In this document: positions 58,781 through 64,000 of the stretch, piece after piece
How the letters are laid out: each line of letters begins with the position of its first letter
Position numbering within the stretch: the first letter of the stretch is position 1
Assembly: GCA_021325175.1 (NCBI GenBank)
Contig: JAJPHS010000125.1
Coordinates: 1 to 64,000 of the forward strand
Direction: 5' to 3'
Length of the DNA stretch: 64,000 nt
DNA from: Terriglobia bacterium
GTDB lineage: Bacteria > Acidobacteriota > Terriglobia > Bryobacterales > Bryobacteraceae
Program-made: the position numbers and the translations under genes
Notes under the pieces: model-generated
Seen by the model: only the letters and a program-made list of their open reading frames with translations
What the model was told of the DNA's origin: nothing
The model's database searches: none

Positions 58781-58789
58781 AGTGTAGCA
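58781..58789 (-). promoter_or_regulatory. Extended -10 promoter of the his operon (TGCTACACT)
   Basis: TG-C-TACACT on the minus strand ends eight bases before the GTG of the leader peptide, so transcription should begin at or within two bases of the leader start codon. No good -35, consistent with an extended -10. Confidence 0.6.
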
Positions 58790-58905
58790 AATCGGAAAAG
58801 CCTACGGGCGCATGGGAATCGGACGCGGCTATGCATACCCCCGCGCCACGGCGCGCGGCTCTCATATTCATGAGCCGCTTGCACGGGGGCGGGATGAAAG
58901 ACCGC

Positions 58906-61260
58906 TTAGGCGGCCTTCGCCGGCAGCACGATCAGGCCTGGCAACATCTCCACCAGGACGTCTTCGACGCGCTCGGCGAAGATGAACGTCATCTCGTTGC
59001 GCACCTCCTCGGGAAGATCGCGCAGATCCTTCTGATTGCCGCGCGGCAGGATCACTCGCTTGATTCCGGCCCGGCGCGCCGCCAGCACCTTCTCTTTCAC
59101 GCCCCCGATCGGTAGAACCAGACCGGTCAGCGTGACCTCTCCGGTCATCGCCGTGTCGCTGCGAGCCGCGACGCCCGAGTAGATCGAAGCGAGCGCAGTG
59201 GTCATGGTCACCCCCGCCGACGGACCATCCTTGGGAATCGCCCCCGCGGGGACGTGAATGTGCAGACCGGTGTTCAGGAACTTTGTCGGATCGATTCCCA
59301 ACTGAACGGCGTGCGCCCACACGTAGCTGCGCGCCGTCTTGGCCGATTCCTGCATCACGTCGCCCAGTTGGCCGGTGATGATCAGATCCTTGCCATTCGG
59401 GAGCAGCGTCGCCTCGATATAGAGAACGTCGCCGCCGGTTTCCGTCCAGGCAAGTCCAGTCGCCACGCCGGGCGGCAAATCCTTGCGAGCCTGCTCGGGC
59501 AATACCGGTTCGGGTCCCAGAATTTCGACCACCTCATCCGGGGTCACTGTCACGTGCGCGGGTTCGCCGCCCTCAACGAACTTCAGCGCCGTGCGGCGGA
59601 CGACGCGCCCGATGGTTTGCTCCAGCCGCCGCACGCCCGCTTCCCGCGTATAGCTGGTGATGATCTTTCGCAGCGAATCGTCGGGCAATTCGAACTGCTC
59701 CGGCTTGATCCCCGCCTGTGCAAGCTGACGCGGCAGCAGATAGCGGCGCGCGATCTGCATTTTTTCCTCCTCGCTGTAGCCGGAAAGCCGCAGAACCTCC
59801 ATGCGATCGAGCAGCGGCGCCGGGATCGTGTCGAGCGTGTTCGCCGTGGTGATGAACAGCACCTTCGACAAATCGAAAGGCAAATCGAGATAGTTATCGC
59901 GGAACGTCTTGTTCTGCTCCGGATCGAGCACTTCGAGCAGCGCCGACGCCGGATCCCCGCGGAAATCGCGCCCCAGCTTATCCACCTCGTCGAGCATCAG
60001 CACCGGATTATTCACGCCGGCGCGCCGCATCGCCTGAATCAGCCGGCCGGGCAGCGCCCCGATGTACGTTCTCCGGTGGCCTCGCAGTTCGGCTTCGTCA
60101 TGCATGCCCCCCAGGCTCATCCGCTCGAATTTGCGATTGAGCGCCCGCGCGATCGACTGGCCGAGCGACGTTTTGCCCACGCCCGGCGCGCCGACAAAGC
60201 ACAGAATCGGAGCCTTTGCTTCCGGATTCAGCTTGAGCACCGCCAGATGTTCAAGGATGCGCTCCTTTACTTTCTTTATGCCGAAGTGATCCTCGTCGAG
60301 CACCTGCCGCGCGCGCGGGATGTCGAGATTATCGTCGCTGCGTTTCCGCCACGGCAGCTCGATCACGTAATCAAGCCAGGTGCGGATGACGTTATGCTCC
60401 GGCTGGACCGAAGGTATTTTTTCCAGCCGAGCCAGTTCGCGCTCGGCTTCCTTGCGGACCTCATCCGGCAGGTCCGCTTTCGCAAGCTTCTCTTTCAGCT
60501 CCTCGATTTCGCCCTGATCCGGATTTTTTTCGCCGAGCTCCTGTTCGATGGCGCGCTTCTGCTGGCGCAGAATGTATTCACGCTGCTCGCGCGACATCTC
60601 CCCGCGCGCTTCCTCCGCGATTTTGTTGCGCAACTCCAGCACGTCCACTTCATGCGCCAGCCAGCCATGGACCAGGCGCAGAGCTTCCACCCGCGTCGGC
60701 GCCTCCAGCAACGACTGTTCGCGCGAGGTTTCCAGGTTCATCAGCGAGGCTAGCATGTAGGCAAGCTGAAGCGGATCGCCTTGCGAGGTGAACATGCGCG
60801 CCAGTTCTTGCGGCGTCTGATTTTGCGCCTGCACCAGCCCGATGAACTTCGTGCCCAGCTCAATGAGGGAAAGCGTCAGCGCCTCCGTTTCACGGCTGGA
60901 GTCATCGGGAGCGGGCAGCGGCCGAACCCGCGCCAAAAGCTTGCCGTCCTCCTCGATCTTGACAATGACGACGCGCTCCACCCCATACACCAGAATTTCA
61001 ATCTGGCCTTTGGCGCGTCCAAATTTGCGAATAATGCCGCGCGTGCCGATCGTGTACAGGTCGGATGCGCCCGGCGTCTCGACATTCGCGTCGCGCTGCG
61101 CAACCACGACGATTTCCTTTTCTTCCGTCGCCAGCGCCTGCTCCACCGCCGCGATAGAGCCCGGCCTGCCCACCGAAAGCGGCATCAGCAGCCCCGGATA
61201 CAAAACCGAATTCTTCAGCGGTAGCAGCGGCAGGGTAATGATTTGATCTTTTTCAGGCAT
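58906..61260 (-). CDS. lon: Lon ATP-dependent protease
   Basis: 784 residues from ATG at 61260 (MPEKDQIITLPLLPLKNSVL); the frame extends to an ATG at 61323 that overlaps the clpB stop by one base, giving 805. Lon N-domain, AAA+ domain with FVGAPGVGKTSLGQ, and the protease domain with PKDGPSAGVTM (Ser of the Ser-Lys dyad) and IGGVKEKVLAARRAG (Lys). Degrades misfolded and regulatory proteins. Coupled to clpB. Confidence 0.97.
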   Translation of the reverse strand: MPEKDQIITLPLLPLKNSVLYPGLLMPLSVGRPGSIAAVEQALATEEKEIVVVAQRDANVETPGASDLYTIGTRGIIRKFGRAKGQIEILVYGVERVVIVKIEEDGKLLARVRPLPAPDDSSRETEALTLSLIELGTKFIGLVQAQNQTPQELARMFTSQGDPLQLAYMLASLMNLETSREQSLLEAPTRVEALRLVHGWLAHEVDVLELRNKIAEEARGEMSREQREYILRQQKRAIEQELGEKNPDQGEIEELKEKLAKADLPDEVRKEAERELARLEKIPSVQPEHNVIRTWLDYVIELPWRKRSDDNLDIPRARQVLDEDHFGIKKVKERILEHLAVLKLNPEAKAPILCFVGAPGVGKTSLGQSIARALNRKFERMSLGGMHDEAELRGHRRTYIGALPGRLIQAMRRAGVNNPVLMLDEVDKLGRDFRGDPASALLEVLDPEQNKTFRDNYLDLPFDLSKVLFITTANTLDTIPAPLLDRMEVLRLSGYSEEEKMQIARRYLLPRQLAQAGIKPEQFELPDDSLRKIITSYTREAGVRRLEQTIGRVVRRTALKFVEGGEPAHVTVTPDEVVEILGPEPVLPEQARKDLPPGVATGLAWTETGGDVLYIEATLLPNGKDLIITGQLGDVMQESAKTARSYVWAHAVQLGIDPTKFLNTGLHIHVPAGAIPKDGPSAGVTMTTALASIYSGVAARSDTAMTGEVTLTGLVLPIGGVKEKVLAARRAGIKRVILPRGNQKDLRDLPEEVRNEMTFIFAERVEDVLVEMLPGLIVLPAKAA

Positions 61261-61322
61261 TTTATTTGTCTCTTTCTCCACGTCCTGGAATCCGGCGCAA
61301 CGGACTCCGGCAATTTCTTCCA

Positions 61323-63845
61323 TTAAGATGCTTCTGCGTGCGCAACCGACTCGACCTCGAACTTTAAGGCGTGATCGCGCTCGGTTACACGGATCTTCTG
61401 GCCATCTCGAACTTCGCCGGCCACCAGCATCCGGGCGATCGGCGTCTCGATTTCGCGCTGGATCGCCCGCTTCAGCGGACGGGCCCCAAACGCCGGATCA
61501 TAGCCCACCGACACCAGATACTGGCGGGCGCCGTCGGACAACTCCAGCTCGATGCGCCGGTCTTTTAAACGCGCGCGCAAGGTCTGAAGCTGAATTTCCA
61601 CAATCTTCTTCAACTCCTCTTCCGTCAGGCGATGGAATACGATAATCTCGTCCACCCGGTTCAAAAACTCCGGGCGGAACAGCCGCGGCAATTCGTCGCG
61701 CTGCGCATTCGAGGTCATGATCACGATGGTGTTTTTGAAGTCCACCGTGCGCCCCTGCCCGTCCGTGAGACGCCCGTCATCGAGAACCTGCAACAGGATA
61801 TGGAAAACATCCTGGTGCGCCTTCTCGATTTCATCGAGCAGCACCACCGAATAAGGCCGGCGCCGCACTGCTTCGGTCAACTGGCCGCCTTCTTCATAAC
61901 CGACATATCCCGGCGGCGCGCCGACCAGCCGCGAAACGGTGTGACGCTCCTGGTATTCGCTCATGTCGATACGAATCATGGCGTGCTCGTCATCGAACAG
62001 GTATTCCGCCAAAGCGCGAGCCAGTTCCGTCTTTCCCACGCCCGTCGGACCAAGGAAAATAAAGCTGCCAATCGGCCGCTTGGGATCCTTCAGCCCGCCG
62101 CGCGCGCGAATCACGGCGTCGGCGACCGCGTTCACCGCCTCATCCTGGCCGACCACGCGCCTATGCAGCTCCTCGGCCAGATGCATTAACTTCTGCACTT
62201 CGCCTTCCATCAGCTTGGTCACCGGAATTCCGGTCCAGCGGCTGACGACCTGGGCGATATCTTCTTCATCCACCTCTTCCTTGAGCAGCGTCGTCTCGCG
62301 TTTCTGTGTTTCAAGCTGCTTTTCGAGGGCGGTCAATTTGCCATATTTGAGCTCGGCGGCTTTATTGAGATCGTAGGCCCGCTCGGCCTGCTCAATTTCC
62401 ACTTTTACCTGCTCAATCTGCTCGCGCAGCTCGCGTTGTTTTCTTAACGTTTCCTGATCGGCTTTCCATTGCGCCTGCAACGCCGCCGATTCGGTCTTTA
62501 ATTCCGCCAGCTCTTTTTCGATTTTCTTCAGCCGCTCGCGCGAAGCGGAATCGGATTCCTTTTTCAAAGCCTCGCGCTCGATTTCAAGCTGCATTTGCCG
62601 CCGCAGGATTTCATCCAGCTCAGCCGGCATCGAATCGATTTCCGTGCGCAGCTTGGCGGCCGCTTCGTCCACCAGATCGATGGCCTTGTCCGGCAGGAAT
62701 CGATCGGAAATGTAGCGCTGGCTCAAGACCGCCGCGGCAACCAGGGCCGAATCCTTGATGCGCACGCCATGATGAATCTCGTAGCGTTCGCGCAATCCGC
62801 GAAGGATCGAAATCGTATCCTCCACCGATGGCTGATCCACCAGCACAGTCTGGAAGCGCCGTTCGAGCGCCGCGTCCTTTTCGATATTCTTGCGGTATTC
62901 GTCTAGCGTCGTCGCGCCGATGCAGTGCAATTCCCCGCGAGCCAGCGCCGGTTTCAGCAAATTGCCGGCATCCATCGCGCCTTCTGCCTTCCCTGCTCCG
63001 ACGACGGTGTGCAATTCATCGATGAACAGAATGATCTGCCCCTCGGCGGACTGCACTTCTTTCAACACGGCCTTCAGGCGCTCCTCGAATTCGCCGCGGA
63101 ATTTCGCGCCGGCGATCAGCGCTCCCATGTCGAGCGCGACCACCCGCTTGTTCTTCAATCCCTCCGGAACGTCGCCGCGTACGATGCGCTGGGCCAAACC
63201 CTCCACGATCGCGGTCTTACCAACGCCGGGTTCGCCGATCAGCACCGGATTGTTTTTGGTCCGGCGCGAAAGAACCTGAATCACCCGGCGAATCTCTTCA
63301 TCGCGTCCGATCACCGGGTCGAGCTTGCCGGTTTCCGCCAGCTTGGTCAGATCCCGCCCGTATTTTTCGAGCGCTTCGTAGGTATCCTCCGGATTGGGCG
63401 AGGTGACGCGCTGCGATCCGCGAACTTCTTGCAGAGTGCGCATCAGCCGGTCGCGCGTCAAGCCCAGCTCCTTAAAAACTTTTTCGTCAGCCGCAGCCAG
63501 AAGAACGTGTTCGATCGAAATGTAATCGTCTTTCAGGCGTTTGGCTTCATCCTCGGCGCGCGTCAGGATTTTTTGCAGACGCGCCGTGATATAAACCTGA
63601 TCAAGACCCGGCGCGGCGCCCGAAACCCTCGGAAGCTTTTCAATCTCCTGCAACAGGCGCTGATGCACCGTCTTCAGGTTCAGCCCGGACTTGGTGAATA
63701 CCGACTGCGCCAGCCCCCCCTCCTGCTCAATTAATGCGAGCAGAAGGTGCTCTACATCAAGCTGTTGCTGGCCGTAGCGCGCAGCCAGAGATTGAGCCGA
63801 TCTGAGTCCCTCCTGAAGCTTTTCGGTGAATCGATTAAAGTCCAT
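61323..63845 (-). CDS. clpB: ClpB disaggregase (Hsp100)
   Basis: 840 residues from ATG at 63845 ([20 protein letters not shown]); an upstream GTG would add two. Clp-N repeats (about 1-150), NBD1 with [13 protein letters not shown], a coiled-coil middle domain (about 390-520), and NBD2 with [14 protein letters not shown]. Between sensor 1 TSN and [11 protein letters not shown] there are only nine residues, about 20 fewer than in E. coli ClpB. It works with DnaK to rescue aggregates. Confidence 0.96.
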   Translation of the reverse strand: MDFNRFTEKLQEGLRSAQSLAARYGQQQLDVEHLLLALIEQEGGLAQSVFTKSGLNLKTVHQRLLQEIEKLPRVSGAAPGLDQVYITARLQKILTRAEDEAKRLKDDYISIEHVLLAAADEKVFKELGLTRDRLMRTLQEVRGSQRVTSPNPEDTYEALEKYGRDLTKLAETGKLDPVIGRDEEIRRVIQVLSRRTKNNPVLIGEPGVGKTAIVEGLAQRIVRGDVPEGLKNKRVVALDMGALIAGAKFRGEFEERLKAVLKEVQSAEGQIILFIDELHTVVGAGKAEGAMDAGNLLKPALARGELHCIGATTLDEYRKNIEKDAALERRFQTVLVDQPSVEDTISILRGLRERYEIHHGVRIKDSALVAAAVLSQRYISDRFLPDKAIDLVDEAAAKLRTEIDSMPAELDEILRRQMQLEIEREALKKESDSASRERLKKIEKELAELKTESAALQAQWKADQETLRKQRELREQIEQVKVEIEQAERAYDLNKAAELKYGKLTALEKQLETQKRETTLLKEEVDEEDIAQVVSRWTGIPVTKLMEGEVQKLMHLAEELHRRVVGQDEAVNAVADAVIRARGGLKDPKRPIGSFIFLGPTGVGKTELARALAEYLFDDEHAMIRIDMSEYQERHTVSRLVGAPPGYVGYEEGGQLTEAVRRRPYSVVLLDEIEKAHQDVFHILLQVLDDGRLTDGQGRTVDFKNTIVIMTSNAQRDELPRLFRPEFLNRVDEIIVFHRLTEEELKKIVEIQLQTLRARLKDRRIELELSDGARQYLVSVGYDPAFGARPLKRAIQREIETPIARMLVAGEVRDGQKIRVTERDHALKFEVESVAHAEAS

Positions 63846-63868
63846 AACCACCCCTACTCAAGTCCAGC

Positions 63869-63897
63869 ATATCACATTAGCATGATAATGTAGTCAA
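63869..63897 (-). promoter_or_regulatory. Promoter of clpB-lon
   Basis: On the minus strand TTGACT (63897-63892), 17-nt spacer, TGATAT (63874-63869), about 24 nt before the clpB ATG. A good sigma-70-like promoter; no heat-shock consensus or CIRCE repeat is seen. Confidence 0.65.
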
Positions 63898-64000
63898 ATA
63901 TTAGTGCGTTGTTATCAACTATTCATAGGGATGCCGCGCCGGCAGAATAGTTTCAAAATTGATTTGTTACTGAAAATAAACGAATTGCTAGATTTGCTCG
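63898..64000. other. AT-rich non-coding stretch upstream of clpB
   Basis: The final 100 bases are clearly more AT-rich than the rest of the window and contain no open frame or RNA that I recognise. It may hold promoter-upstream elements for clpB. Confidence 0.4.

Noticed and set aside
58855-58878. Inverted repeat GCGGCTC...GAGCCGC between lon and the his leader
   Set aside because: A 7-bp stem exists but there is no U run after it in the lon direction, so I cannot call it a terminator with confidence.
63852-63862. CTTGAGT/ACTCAAG half-site of a HAIR (HspR) operator upstream of clpB
   Set aside because: Only one half-site is present; the inverted partner at the required spacing is absent.

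Overview
The window is GC-rich, densely packed bacterial chromosome with no phage, insertion-sequence, CRISPR or rRNA signature. Gene content (EpsI-type exosortase partner, MoxR/DUF58/DUF4129 cluster, tandem MdtBC-like RND pump, NIPSNAP remnant beside an ArsR regulator, long-form HisG, MetX-MetW) and the many GTG/TTG starts suggest an Acidobacteriota member, possibly near Solibacter/Bryobacter. That placement is an inference; no taxonomic marker gene is present.

Layout. 1-9990 (minus): epsI; a nine-gene head-to-tail operon (RDD/GYF protein, two Cys-rich membrane proteins, another membrane protein, DUF4129, DUF4350, MoxR ATPase, DUF58, SpoIIM-like); and a DUF1345-like membrane gene. 10084-13888 (minus): two ABC ATPases and two ABC-2 permeases, one carrying a BamE/SmpA-like insertion. 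14009-23956: proline-racemase-family enzyme, S10 peptidase, class II aldolase, MacB-like permease, two TPR proteins, an MFS transporter, then metX-metW-rhodanese-cupin. 24082-28420: carA-carB. 28491-32221: glycosyltransferase, a coiled-coil membrane protein, a secreted protein, and an ECF sigma/anti-sigma/Spy-like operon. 32279-34030: tRNA-Cys, a peptidoglycan-binding protein and ald. 34031-41454: a decayed glycosidase-like gene, a LarA-like racemase, a YdiJ-like FAD/Fe-S dehydrogenase, an M24 peptidase, an ArsR-type regulator, a broken NIPSNAP gene and a tiny membrane protein. 41652-50876: a four-gene RND efflux operon (adaptor, two pumps, outer-membrane factor). 50906-52219: zinc-ribbon protein, FtsB-like protein, Hsp20. 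52278-58786 (minus): the histidine operon hisL-I-G-D-C-(HAD remnant)-B-H-F-A. 58906-63897 (minus): lon and clpB.

The most striking result is control of the his operon. A 23-codon leader ORF holding six His codons within nine positions is followed by a perfect 9-bp hairpin with six U's, 18 bases before hisI. The end of the leader ORF contains a 9-nt segment that can pair completely (one G-U) with the 5' arm of that terminator. This is a complete ribosome-mediated attenuator. Between hisC and hisB lies a 36-codon ORF resembling the first residues of a HAD phosphatase with its nucleophile lost, probably the stump of a former histidinol-phosphatase gene.

Other points of note: a Gly/Ala/Ser/Thr-rich insertion of about 100 residues in one RND pump, a Ser/Cys catalytic pair in the proline-racemase homologue, two pseudogenes, and four genes whose -10-like box sits 6-8 nt from a GTG or TTG start, which suggests leaderless or near-leaderless transcripts.
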